64,000 nt of DNA from Hafnia paralvei ATCC 29927. Lineage in GTDB: Bacteria > Pseudomonadota > Gammaproteobacteria > Enterobacterales > Enterobacteriaceae. The translations under genes and the position numbers were made by a program. Location: positions 1-64,000 of the forward strand of contig NZ_LXET01000009.1 in NCBI RefSeq assembly GCF_001655005.1, given 5' to 3'. The notes under the pieces are model-generated. The model saw nothing but the letters and a program-made list of their open reading frames with translations, did no database searches and had not been told where the DNA came from. Positions 8,748-17,479 of this stretch are shown piece after piece (position 1 is the first letter of the stretch; every line of letters begins with the position of its first letter).

Positions 8748-9434
8748 ATGCAAATACACATCGTACTGGTCGCTCCGGCCAGACCTGAAAACATTGGCGC
8801 TGCAGCAAGGGCTATGAAAACCATGGGGTTTTCATCTTTACGGATCGTTGATAGTCAGGCATATCTTGAGCCTGCCACGCGTTGGGTCGCGCACGGGTCT
8901 GGAGATATTTTAGATAACGCCCAGCACTTTAATACCTTGGAAGCTGCGCTAGCTGATGTGGATTTCACCGTTGCGACGACCGCCAGAAGCCGTGCTAGAT
9001 ACCACTATTACTGCTCGCCTCAGGAACTTACGGGTATCTTGCAGGAAAAGCAGAGCTGGACTGCCAGTTGCGCTATCGTTTTTGGTCGAGAAGAGTCGGG
9101 GTTATCAAACGAAGAACTCGCCTTAGCGGATATTCTGACGGGGGTTCCGATGGTGGCGGACTATCCATCGTTGAATTTGGGTCAGGCGGTGATGGTGTTT
9201 TGCTATCAGCTATCGTCGTTGATACAAAATAGGGTCGAAACCCAACAGCTGGCCGAACAGAATCAATTAGTGGCTTTGCGTCATAGGGTTCATCGTTTGC
9301 TGAGCGCGTTGAACGTTGAGGACGATCAAAAACTATCAGATTGGCTCGATCAACGACTCGGTTTACTCGCTCAGCGTGACACTTCGATGCTACATACGTT
9401 AATTCACGATATCGAAAAGGCGCTGAAAAAATAA
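8748..9434 (+). CDS. lasT: Putative tRNA/rRNA methyltransferase LasT (YjtD)
   Basis: SpoU/TrmH-superfamily RNA 2'-O-methyltransferase of the TrmJ-like group. The 228 residues equal E. coli YjtD in length. Motifs: PARPENIGAAARAMKTMGF (SPOUT motif 1, residues 10-28), FGREESGLSNEEL (motif 2) and YPSLNLGQAVMVFCYQL (motif 3), then the short C-terminal helical extension typical of this group. It sits between arcA and the thr operon, as in E. coli. Start ATG 8748; the upstream SD is weak. The RNA target has not been demonstrated here. Confidence 0.92.
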   Translation: MQIHIVLVAPARPENIGAAARAMKTMGFSSLRIVDSQAYLEPATRWVAHGSGDILDNAQHFNTLEAALADVDFTVATTARSRARYHYYCSPQELTGILQEKQSWTASCAIVFGREESGLSNEELALADILTGVPMVADYPSLNLGQAVMVFCYQLSSLIQNRVETQQLAEQNQLVALRHRVHRLLSALNVEDDQKLSDWLDQRLGLLAQRDTSMLHTLIHDIEKALKK

Positions 9435-9675
9435 GCTAACGAAGAAAAAAACTGAAAACGTCGAATGCTCGGTGAAGGTGCGCAAAGTTATCTCATTCTG
9501 CTCAGTCATAAAGTGTGACTCAGCGCACTTTTGCTGAGATAGGGTTTTTATAAAGGTTTTTATGCTGCTTAGGTTATCAGTATGTTGTCGAGTAACAACA
9601 GAATTTCGTTGACTTAGTTTGGCCTTTGCTTTAACCAATATAGGGCAGACACAAGAATTTATTGGACAGACAGAG
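9435..9675 (+). promoter_or_regulatory. thr operon promoter region
   Basis: The -35 element TTGACT is at 9609-9614. A -10 region follows at about 9631-9643 (TTAACCAATATAGG), with nearly the same wording as the E. coli thrL promoter. Upstream, 9518-9538 holds a CTCAGC/GCTGAG inverted repeat that may be a weak lasT terminator. Nothing else is recognised in 9435-9600. Confidence 0.7.
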
Positions 9676-9759
9676 ATGCGTATTAGTTTTCATAACTACA
9701 GCCTGAACACCACAACAATTATTACCACCACCGATACTACATGTAACGGGGCGGGCTGA
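9676..9759 (+). CDS. thrL: thr operon leader peptide
   Basis: A 27-codon leader beginning MRISFHNYSLN, with eight Thr and three Ile codons, six of the Thr and two of the Ile falling in the stretch TTTIITTT, and ending CNGAG. It is longer than the 21-residue E. coli peptide, with extra residues between the start and the regulatory codons. Ribosome stalling at Thr/Ile codons when charged tRNA is scarce would prevent formation of the terminator at 9786-9817. The stop TGA lies just upstream of the GC-rich attenuator arm. Confidence 0.93.
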   Translation: MRISFHNYSLNTTTIITTTDTTCNGAG

Positions 9760-9785
9760 CGCGTACAGAAAAAGAGAAAGAAAAA

Positions 9786-9817
9786 AGCCCGCACCTAAAC
9801 AGTGCGGGCTTTTTTTT
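9786..9817 (+). terminator. thr operon attenuator
   Basis: Perfect 9-bp stem AGCCCGCAC/GTGCGGGCT with a seven-base loop followed by eight T's, 26 bp after thrL and 26 bp before thrA. The GGGGCGGGCT segment ending thrL can pair with the ascending arm as the alternative structure. This is the classical attenuation layout. Confidence 0.9.
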
Positions 9818-9843
9818 AAGCCTAATTCGGGAGAGTGTTACAA

Positions 9844-12303
9844 ATGCGAGTGCTGAAATTTGGTGGTACCTCAGTGGCGAATGCAGATCGGTTTCTGCGC
9901 GTTGCTGACATCTTAGAAAATAATGCCCGTCAGGGACAGGTTGCCACCGTGCTGTCTGCGCCGGCGAAAATAACCAATCACTTAGTGGCGATGGTAGAAA
10001 AAACGATTGCCGGACAAGATGCGCTGCCAAATATCAGCGACGCAGAAACGATTTTTGCCGATTTACTGACAGGGCTTGATCAGGCTCAGTCTGGATTTGA
10101 ATATGGCCGCCTTAAACAGCTGGTTGACGCTGAGTTTGCTCAAATCAAACAGGTGTTGCATGGTATCTCGCTGTTGGGACAATGCCCAGATAGTGTGAAT
10201 GCAGCGATGATTTGTCGCGGTGAAAAACTCTCGATTGCAATTATGGCCGAGCTGCTTAGGGCGCGTGGTTACGGCGTTAGCGTGATTAATCCGGTGGAAA
10301 AACTTTTGGCCGTTGGCGGCTATCTGGAATCAACCGTAGATATTGCGGAGTCCACTCGTCGCATCGCTGATGAACCGATTCCTGCCGATCACATGGTATT
10401 AATGGCGGGTTTCACCGCAGGTAACGATAAAGGCGAACTGGTGGTATTAGGCCGCAATGGCTCTGATTATTCCGCTGCGGTGCTCGCGGCCTGCCTGCGC
10501 GCTGATTGTTGTGAGATCTGGACCGACGTTGACGGCGTATACACTTGCGATCCACGCACTGTACCCGATGCAAGATTATTAAAATCAATGTCATATCAAG
10601 AGGCGATGGAGCTCTCTTATTTTGGCGCCAAAGTTCTTCATCCTCGCACCATTGCACCTATCGCCCAGTTCCAAATTCCCTGCCTCATCAAAAATACCGC
10701 AAATCCCCAAGCTCCCGGAACTCTCATCGGTCGCGAAAGTGGGGCTGATGGCGTACCGGTAAAAGGCATAACTAACCTGAACAATATGGCGATGATCAAC
10801 GTCTCCGGTCCAGGCATGAAAGGTATGGTTGGCATGGCGGCGCGCGTGTTTGCGGTCATGTCGCGTAGTGGGATTTCGGTCGTGCTGATCACACAGTCCT
10901 CATCCGAATACAGCATTAGCTTCTGCATCCCTCAGCGTGAGCTGGAGCGTGCGCAAAGTGCACTGAACGAAGAATTCTATCTAGAGCTGAAAGACGGTTT
11001 GCTAGAGCCGCTGGATGTCACTGAGCACTTAGCGATAATCTCCGTCGTCGGTGATGGTATGCGGACTATGCGCGGTATTTCGGCTAAGTTCTTCTCCGCT
11101 CTGGCGCGTGCCAATATCAATATTGTTGCGATTGCACAAGGCTCTTCAGAACGCTCTATTTCCGTGGTAGTTAATAACGACTCAGCGACCACGGCCGTTC
11201 GTGTCAGCCACCAGATGTTGTTCAATACCGATCAGGTGATTGAGGTCTTCGTGATTGGTTCCGGTGGCGTAGGCGGTGCGCTAATTGAGCAGATCCATCG
11301 CCAACAATCATGGCTGAAGAATAAACATATCGACCTGCGAGTGTGTGGTATCGCGAACTCGCGGGCGCTGCTAACCAACGTGCATGGTATTGAACTCGAT
11401 CGCTGGCAGAGTGAATTAGCTGATGCCAAAGAGCCGTTTAACCTTGGTCGCTTAATCCGTTTAGTGAACGAATACCATTTGCTGAATCCCGTGATTGTTG
11501 ACTGTACCTCCAGTCAGGAAGTTGCCGATCAATATGCTGATTTCCTTAGCAACGGTTTCCACGTGGTGACGCCAAACAAGAAAGCCAACACCGGCTCCAT
11601 GAACTACTACCATCAACTGCGTCAGGCAGCAGCGGGGTCGCGCCGTAAGTTTTTATACGACACCAACGTCGGTGCGGGTTTGCCGGTTATCGAAAACCTG
11701 CAAAATTTGCTGAGCGCTGGCGATGAGCTAGTACAGTTCTCTGGGATTTTGTCTGGCTCACTCTCCTTTATTTTCGGCAAGTTAGAGGAGGGGATGTCTT
11801 TATCGCAAGCCACGCTTGAAGCGAAGAAACTCGGCTATACCGAGCCCGATCCACGTGACGATCTTTCTGGAATGGACGTCGCACGTAAGCTACTTATTTT
11901 GGCGCGTGAAGCGGGCTACAGCATGGAGCTGAACGACATTGAGGTTGAGTCTGTGCTGCCTGCCGATTTCGACGCAGGTGGGGATACATCGGCGTTCTTG
12001 GCTCACCTACCACAGTTAGACGATTGGTTTGCTGAACGAGTGGAGAAAGCGCGCGCGAAAGGAGCGGTGCTGCGTTACGTTGGACAAATTGTTGATGGTC
12101 GCTGTCAGGTCAAAATGGTAGAAGCGGATGGCAATGATCCGCTCTATAAAGTGAAAAATGGCGAAAATGCCTTAGCGTTTTACAGTCGCTATTATCAGCC
12201 GATTCCACTGGTTCTGCGGGGCTACGGTGCGGGTAACGACGTGACCGCTGCCGGTGTATTTGCAGATTTGCTGCGTACTTTGTCATGGAAGTTGGGAGTC
12301 TAA
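9844..12303 (+). CDS. thrA: Bifunctional aspartokinase I / homoserine dehydrogenase I
   Basis: Catalyses the first and third steps of threonine synthesis and is feedback-inhibited by threonine in E. coli. The aspartokinase domain begins MRVLKFGGTSVAN and includes GRNGSDYSAAVLAACL. Two ACT regulatory units lie around residues 315-460 (INVSGPGMKGMVGMAARVF and ISVVGDGMRTMRGISAKFF). The homoserine dehydrogenase domain starts at VFVIGSGGVGGALIEQI (NAD(P)-binding), with NKKANTGSMNYYHQLR and the signature region KKLGYTEPDPRDDLSGMDVARK. Length is 819 residues against 820. ATG 9844 is preferred to 9835 because it gives MRVLKFGG. One base separates its stop from thrB. Confidence 0.97.
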   Translation: MRVLKFGGTSVANADRFLRVADILENNARQGQVATVLSAPAKITNHLVAMVEKTIAGQDALPNISDAETIFADLLTGLDQAQSGFEYGRLKQLVDAEFAQIKQVLHGISLLGQCPDSVNAAMICRGEKLSIAIMAELLRARGYGVSVINPVEKLLAVGGYLESTVDIAESTRRIADEPIPADHMVLMAGFTAGNDKGELVVLGRNGSDYSAAVLAACLRADCCEIWTDVDGVYTCDPRTVPDARLLKSMSYQEAMELSYFGAKVLHPRTIAPIAQFQIPCLIKNTANPQAPGTLIGRESGADGVPVKGITNLNNMAMINVSGPGMKGMVGMAARVFAVMSRSGISVVLITQSSSEYSISFCIPQRELERAQSALNEEFYLELKDGLLEPLDVTEHLAIISVVGDGMRTMRGISAKFFSALARANINIVAIAQGSSERSISVVVNNDSATTAVRVSHQMLFNTDQVIEVFVIGSGGVGGALIEQIHRQQSWLKNKHIDLRVCGIANSRALLTNVHGIELDRWQSELADAKEPFNLGRLIRLVNEYHLLNPVIVDCTSSQEVADQYADFLSNGFHVVTPNKKANTGSMNYYHQLRQAAAGSRRKFLYDTNVGAGLPVIENLQNLLSAGDELVQFSGILSGSLSFIFGKLEEGMSLSQATLEAKKLGYTEPDPRDDLSGMDVARKLLILAREAGYSMELNDIEVESVLPADFDAGGDTSAFLAHLPQLDDWFAERVEKARAKGAVLRYVGQIVDGRCQVKMVEADGNDPLYKVKNGENALAFYSRYYQPIPLVLRGYGAGNDVTAAGVFADLLRTLSWKLGV

Positions 12304-12304
12304 T

Positions 12305-13234
12305 ATGGTTAAGGTTTACGCACCGGCTTCAATTGGTAACGTCAGCGTGGGTTTTGATGTGTTGGGGGCCGCCGTGTCACCTATTGATGGCCAATTTCTT
12401 GGTGATTGCGTTAGCGTTGAAGCTGCGGATGTATTCAGCTTGAGTGCGAAAGGTAGCTTCGTGAGTAAGCTGCCAAGCGATCCGAAAGATAACATTGTAT
12501 ATCAGTGCTGGGAGCGCTTCTGTCAGGCCATTGGTCACGAACTGCCGGTAGCGATGGTACTAGAAAAGAACATGCCTATTGGCTCTGGTTTAGGATCTAG
12601 TGCTTGCTCCGTTGTGGCCGCATTAATGGCTCTCAATGAGTTCGCTGAGCAACCACTCGATCAAACTCAGCTATTAGCCCTGATGGGGGAAATGGAAGGG
12701 CGCATTTCCGGCAGCGTGCATTATGACAACGTAGCACCGTGTTACCTCGGTGGGTTGCAGTTGATTTTGGAAGAAAACGGCATCATTAGCCAAACCGTTC
12801 CCGGTTTCGATGAATGGTTCTGGGTGATGGCTTATCCGGGCATCAAAGTTTCCACCGCTGAAGCCCGCGCTATTTTACCTGCTCAGTATCGCCGACAAGA
12901 CTGTATCAGCCACGGACGCTATCTGGCCGGCTTCATCCATGCGTGCCATACCCGCCAGCCCGTTTTGGCGGCTAAATTGATGCATGATGTTATTGCCGAA
13001 CCATACCGTACTCGACTGTTACCCGGATTTGCGCAGGCACGTCAGGCTGCGCAGGATATCGGCGCACTAGCCTGCGGGATTTCTGGTTCTGGCCCAACGC
13101 TGTTTGCCATTTGCGATCGTCAAGATACTGCGCAGCGTATGGCACAGTGGCTGGAAAATAACTATCTGCAAAACGAAGAAGGTTTTGTTCACATTTGCCG
13201 TCTGGATAACGCAGGCGCACGACGACTGGGATAA
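12305..13234 (+). CDS. thrB: Homoserine kinase
   Basis: GHMP-family kinase that phosphorylates homoserine with ATP. The start ATG 12305 gives MVKVYAPAS, as in E. coli, after an SD within the end of thrA (TTGGGAG). The ATP-binding motif PIGSGLGSSACSVVAA is near residue 92, and the C-terminal glycine-rich motif GISGSGPTLFAI is present. Length is 309 residues against 310 in E. coli. TAATATG junction with thrA and a 3-bp gap to thrC indicate translational coupling in a thrLABC transcript. Confidence 0.97.
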   Translation: MVKVYAPASIGNVSVGFDVLGAAVSPIDGQFLGDCVSVEAADVFSLSAKGSFVSKLPSDPKDNIVYQCWERFCQAIGHELPVAMVLEKNMPIGSGLGSSACSVVAALMALNEFAEQPLDQTQLLALMGEMEGRISGSVHYDNVAPCYLGGLQLILEENGIISQTVPGFDEWFWVMAYPGIKVSTAEARAILPAQYRRQDCISHGRYLAGFIHACHTRQPVLAAKLMHDVIAEPYRTRLLPGFAQARQAAQDIGALACGISGSGPTLFAICDRQDTAQRMAQWLENNYLQNEEGFVHICRLDNAGARRLG

Positions 13235-13237
13235 TGC

Positions 13238-14527
13238 ATGAAACTTTATAATTTGAAAGATCATAACGAACAGGTCAGCTTTGCGCAGGCGATTAAACAG
13301 GGGCTAGGTAAGAATCAGGGGCTATTTTTCCCTCTCGAGCTCCCTGAGTTTGAACTGACAGAGATCGATAATCTCTTACAACAAGATTTTGTTACCCGCA
13401 GTGCTAATATTTTATCGGCATATCTGGGGGATGAATTCTCAGCAGACGTGATTTATCGCCGAGTCAAAGCAGCGTTTGCTTTCCCTGCACCAGTTGCTTC
13501 GGTTGAGCCTGACATTGCAGCATTGGAGCTCTTCCATGGGCCTACGCTAGCGTTTAAAGACTTCGGCGGGCGCTTTATGGCGCAGATGCTGCAGGAAGTC
13601 GCCGGCAATGAGCCAGTGACCATTCTGACGGCGACCTCGGGCGATACCGGAGCTGCAGTGGCCCATGCGTTTTATGGCTTGGAAAACGTGCGGGTTGTTA
13701 TTCTGTACCCTCAGGGCAAAATTAGCCCACTGCAGGAAAAGTTATTTTGTACCTTAGGTGGAAATATTCAGACGATTGCCATTGAGGGGGATTTTGATGA
13801 TTGTCAGGCGCTGGTCAAACAGGCTTTTGATGATGAAGAACTGAAAAAGGCATTGGGACTTAACTCTGCTAACTCTATCAATATCAGCCGATTGTTGGCG
13901 CAAATCTGTTATTACTTTGAAGCTGTGGCTCAACTCCCGCAGGAAGCGCGCAACCAGTTGGTGGTTTCTGTTCCCAGCGGTAACTTTGGTGATTTAACCG
14001 CGGGTCTGTTGGCGAAATCGTTGGGGCTGCCAATCAAACGCTTTATCGCGGCGACCAACGCGAACGATACCGTGCCTCGTTTTCTTGCTACGGGACAATG
14101 GCAACCGCACAACACCGTAGCGACATTGTCGAATGCGATGGATGTGAGCCGCCCAAATAACTGGCCACGAGTAGAAGAGCTATTCCGGCGTAAAATTTGG
14201 CAGCTAAAAGAGTTGGCGTATGGGCATGTTTCTGATGATGTCACACGCCAGACCGTGCGCGAACTTTCCCAGTTGGGGTATATCTCTGAGCCACATGCTG
14301 CGATTGCGTATCGTGTGTTGCGCGATACATTGCAACCGGGCGAGTTTGGTTTGTTCTTGGGCACTGCACACCCAGCGAAATTTAAAGAGGTGGTTGACGA
14401 GATTTTATCTAGCGACTTACCTTTGCCTGCCGAACTGGCAGAACGCGCCAATTTGCCTCTGCTCTCGCATCAGATGGCGGCAGATTTCGTTCCGCTTCGC
14501 GCTTTTATGATGCAATGGGCAAAGTGA
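13238..14527 (+). CDS. thrC: Threonine synthase
   Basis: PLP-dependent enzyme converting O-phosphohomoserine to threonine; last gene of the thr operon. The PLP lysine lies in LAFKDFGGRFMAQ (about residue 107), the phosphate-binding loop in TSGDTGAAVAHAF, and SVPSGNFGDLTAGLLAKS follows. The 429 residues match the E. coli enzyme (428). No strong intrinsic terminator with a T-run follows; an imperfect hairpin at 14605-14640 is the only candidate. yaaX, which follows thrC in E. coli, is absent. Confidence 0.97.
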   Translation: MKLYNLKDHNEQVSFAQAIKQGLGKNQGLFFPLELPEFELTEIDNLLQQDFVTRSANILSAYLGDEFSADVIYRRVKAAFAFPAPVASVEPDIAALELFHGPTLAFKDFGGRFMAQMLQEVAGNEPVTILTATSGDTGAAVAHAFYGLENVRVVILYPQGKISPLQEKLFCTLGGNIQTIAIEGDFDDCQALVKQAFDDEELKKALGLNSANSINISRLLAQICYYFEAVAQLPQEARNQLVVSVPSGNFGDLTAGLLAKSLGLPIKRFIAATNANDTVPRFLATGQWQPHNTVATLSNAMDVSRPNNWPRVEELFRRKIWQLKELAYGHVSDDVTRQTVRELSQLGYISEPHAAIAYRVLRDTLQPGEFGLFLGTAHPAKFKEVVDEILSSDLPLPAELAERANLPLLSHQMAADFVPLRAFMMQWAK

Positions 14528-14604
14528 AAACGCGAAAATAAGTGATAAAAAGCTAGGTGTCCTGATCGTTTAAGAGATCGAGATACGCGGGTCTACCACG
14601 CCGA

Positions 14605-14640
14605 GGGAGCAAGGAGCACATTCATATGTTTCTTGCTCCC
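14605..14640. repeat. Inverted repeat between thrC and yaaA
   Basis: GGGAGCAAG at 14605-14613 pairs with CTTGCTCCC at 14632-14640 across an 18-base loop. It lies between convergent thrC and yaaA and lacks a T-run on either side, so if it is a terminator it is an atypical one. Confidence 0.5.
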
Positions 14641-14658
14641 TGCAACGTTGTCAGCGGT

Positions 14659-15438
14659 TTACGCCTCGTGGCGTTTAAAAATTAGCTCGCTGCCTGATTT
14701 ATCAATTTTTTCTTCATCAAAGAAATAACCTTCAAGGTTAAAATCTTTCAGCTGGTCTGGCTGAGTCAATTGGTTCTGGATAATAAAGCGGCTCATTAGT
14801 CCACGCGCTTTTTTAGCGTAGAAACTGATGACTTTAAATTTCCCACCTTTCTCATCTAAAAACACTGGCTTAATCAGTTGGCCATCCAGTTTGGCGGGTT
14901 TGACGGCTTTAAAGTACTCATCGGAGGCCAGATTGATCAGCACATCATCGCCTTGTTCTTTTAGTTGCTGGTTTAATTTTTCGGTGAGCAAATCGCCCCA
15001 GAAGCTATACAGGTCATTGCCTTTAGCGTTGTGTAACTTGATGCCCATCTCTAAACGATAAGGCATCATCAAATCCAACGGACGCAGTAAACCATACAGT
15101 CCAGAGAGCATGCGTAGGTGTTGTTGAGCAAAGTCGAAGTCTTGCTCGCTGAAATCTTCAGCATGAAGACCCGTATAAACATCGCCTTTGAATGCCAAAA
15201 TAGCCTGACGGGCATTTTGCGGCGTGAAATTAGGCTGCCATTCTGCAAAACGAGCCGCATTTAGGCCTGCTAATTTATCGCTGATTTTCATCAGACTGCC
15301 GATTTGCGCAGGTGTTAGCTCACGACAGTACTCCATCAGTTCGGCAGAGTGATCGAGCAACTCAGGTTGGGTAAAGCGCGTTGTCGCCAGCGGACTTTCA
15401 TAATCCAGCGTTTTGGCAGGTGAAATAATAATCAGCAT
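14659..15438 (-). CDS. yaaA: Peroxide stress resistance protein YaaA
   Basis: DUF328-family protein; E. coli YaaA is OxyR-regulated and lowers intracellular free iron during peroxide stress. The 259-residue sequence begins MLIIISPAKTLDYESPL and follows E. coli YaaA (258 aa) through ILAFKGDVYTGL, RMLSGLYGLLRPLDLM, INLASDEYFKAV and FYAKKARGLMSRFI. It sits between thrC and yaaJ on the minus strand, as in E. coli. I did not find a clear OxyR site upstream. Confidence 0.93.
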   Translation of the reverse strand: MLIIISPAKTLDYESPLATTRFTQPELLDHSAELMEYCRELTPAQIGSLMKISDKLAGLNAARFAEWQPNFTPQNARQAILAFKGDVYTGLHAEDFSEQDFDFAQQHLRMLSGLYGLLRPLDLMMPYRLEMGIKLHNAKGNDLYSFWGDLLTEKLNQQLKEQGDDVLINLASDEYFKAVKPAKLDGQLIKPVFLDEKGGKFKVISFYAKKARGLMSRFIIQNQLTQPDQLKDFNLEGYFFDEEKIDKSGSELIFKRHEA

Positions 15439-15510
15439 GGATCGATCCTGTGGTTAGTGTCTGGTGACTAATGTAACAAATTTATTATGCGGAGTGATGA
15501 ATCAGTGTGA

Positions 15511-15536
15511 TAGGGGAGCGATAGTTTGCTCCCCTA
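15511..15536. terminator. Hairpin downstream of yaaJ
   Basis: TAGGGGAGC (15511-15519) and GCTCCCCTA (15528-15536), a perfect 9-bp stem with an eight-base loop, about 30 bp beyond the yaaJ stop and upstream of yaaA. The T-tract is poor on the minus strand, so terminator function is only likely. Confidence 0.5.
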
Positions 15537-15567
15537 ATGATGAATAGCGGATGATGGAGTCTATGAA

Positions 15568-17001
15568 TTATTCAGATTTAGGCTTGTCCCAAATACCGGG
15601 CTCAACCTGCTGTTGGATTTCAGGGTATTGGCTGATGTCAAAAGTAGGCAATCGGCCAATACTGCGCTGGTGGTTATAGTCCTTAGCCAGTTTGAGCGCC
15701 ACGCCTGAGAGCAGCAAAATGGCAATTAGGTTAGTGATGGCCATCATTGCCATCGAAAGATCGGCCATCTTCCACACTAGCGGTAATTCGGCAAGGGTAC
15801 CAAACATCACCATGCCGAGCGTGCAGCAACGAAACAGCATCAGCCCAGCAGGATGGTTATGCTCAAGGAAAATGAGATTACTTTCAGCATAGGAGTAGTT
15901 AGCGATGATTGACGTAAAGCCGAAGAAGAAGATGGCGGTGGCGATAAAGATAGTGCCCCACCCTCCCACGGCAGAAGAGAGTGCACGCTGGGTGAGTTCA
16001 ATACCGCTGATGGAACCTGACGTATGCTCTAATGCTCCGGATGACAGGATGATAGCGGCTGTAGCGCTACAGATAACCAAAGTATCTACAAACACTCCAA
16101 ACATCTGCACATAGCCTTGTGACGCCGGATGCGGCGGGTAAGGGGTTGCTGACGCTGCTGCGTTAGGCGCCGAGCCCATTCCCGCTTCGTTTGAGAATAG
16201 ACCGCGCTGAATCCCTTGCGTCATTGCTTGGGCAATACCATAACCGACCGCGCCGGCAGCGGCCTCCTGCAGACCAAAAGCGCTTCTAAAGATCAGCATA
16301 ATCACTTCAGGCATACGACTTAGATTATGCCCCACCACCCAGAACGCGAGCAGAAGATAGGCAATAGCCATAAACGGAACAATGAGCTCTGCTGTTTTGG
16401 CAATTGAACGTAGCCCACCAAAAATAATAGCGCCACTGAGGATCACCAATCCAATGCCAACATAAAATGGCTGTACACCAAAGGCGACGGCTGTTGCCTG
16501 TGCGATAGAATTTGACTGGACGGCGTTGAATACCAAACCAAATGCGATAATTAAGAAGATGGAAAACAGCACTCCCATCCAGCGCATGCCTAGCCCTTTC
16601 TCCATGTAGTAGGCTGGGCCGCCGCGATAGTTCCCTTGATCGTCTTTGGTTTTGTATAACTGAGCCAGCGTACTTTCAATAAAGGATGTCGACATGCCGA
16701 TAATAGCGACCACCCACATCCAGAAAATCGCGCCAGGACCACCAGCGGTGATGGCAATCGCCACGCCGGTAAGATTACCCGTGCCAACGCGAGCCGCTAG
16801 GCTGGTGCAGAGTGCTTGAAATGAGGAAATCCCAGCCGTGTCTGACTTGTTGCTGTTCTTGAGTACCGAAAACATATGGCCGAAGTGGCGAAACTGAATA
16901 AAACCGGTACGTATAGTGAAAAATAGACCGGTACCGATCAGAAGGTAGATCAGTACCGATCCCCACAATATGCTGTTAATAAAGTTAATTAGATCCGTCA
17001 A
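15568..17001 (-). CDS. yaaJ: Alanine/glycine:cation symporter family protein YaaJ
   Basis: Inner-membrane sodium-coupled amino-acid transporter of the AGCS family. The 477 residues (476 in E. coli) form about ten to eleven hydrophobic segments. Family signatures include the N-terminal SFQALCTSLAARVGTGNLTG region, the segment GGPGAIFWMWV, and QGIQRGLFSNEAGMGSAPNAAA in the middle. The exact substrate of E. coli YaaJ is not firmly established; Ala/Gly transport is inferred from family. Monocistronic on the minus strand, divergent from talB. Confidence 0.92.
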   Translation of the reverse strand: MTDLINFINSILWGSVLIYLLIGTGLFFTIRTGFIQFRHFGHMFSVLKNSNKSDTAGISSFQALCTSLAARVGTGNLTGVAIAITAGGPGAIFWMWVVAIIGMSTSFIESTLAQLYKTKDDQGNYRGGPAYYMEKGLGMRWMGVLFSIFLIIAFGLVFNAVQSNSIAQATAVAFGVQPFYVGIGLVILSGAIIFGGLRSIAKTAELIVPFMAIAYLLLAFWVVGHNLSRMPEVIMLIFRSAFGLQEAAAGAVGYGIAQAMTQGIQRGLFSNEAGMGSAPNAAASATPYPPHPASQGYVQMFGVFVDTLVICSATAAIILSSGALEHTSGSISGIELTQRALSSAVGGWGTIFIATAIFFFGFTSIIANYSYAESNLIFLEHNHPAGLMLFRCCTLGMVMFGTLAELPLVWKMADLSMAMMAITNLIAILLLSGVALKLAKDYNHQRSIGRLPTFDISQYPEIQQQVEPGIWDKPKSE

Positions 17002-17479
17002 AATGCTCTCCTGGTGTTTAATTACTTAGCGTAACTATACCTGCTGTAACTACATCGGCAAGCATTACGCAAATTTTACCTAGCCGAGGATATTTTTATT
17101 GTGACAAATGGGCTTCGGCGTTGCGCAACTCGCGCAAAAGTGTGGTTTGAAAAAACGGCAAGAATGTAGCATAAGTTTGAAAACCTATGGCGATTTATTC
17201 TTGTTATCGGCTATGCGCTGTTTTTACTTAGGCCGAAAACGGTTGCTTGCCATTTCTGCGTTAGAACCGATAAAAGTGATAGGTTTTATGACGAGTTTAG
17301 TGCATTGCGCAACACGTGATGCGTGTTATTATCAGCGATAGGCACGTCATAAACCGCCAACAGTTCATGCACAATGGCGTTATTCACTTGGGGTTATCAG
17401 TGTTATAGCTCAAAAGTGACAAGCAAAACCATTGCTGCATTAATTCTGGTTTTATGCACCAATAATGGAAACGCTAAAA
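17002..17479. other. yaaJ-talB intergenic region
   Basis: About 480 bp between divergent yaaJ and talB, containing the promoters of both. No operator was recognised. The open frame at 17108-17341 (77 codons) has no recognisable domain, no good SD and odd composition, and I treat it as non-coding. Two GCGCAA-containing words near 17120-17140 and 17305-17310 are the only visible repetition. Confidence 0.4.

Noticed and set aside
17108..17341. 77-codon frame upstream of talB
   Set aside because: No ribosome binding site, no recognisable similarity, composition like intergenic DNA.
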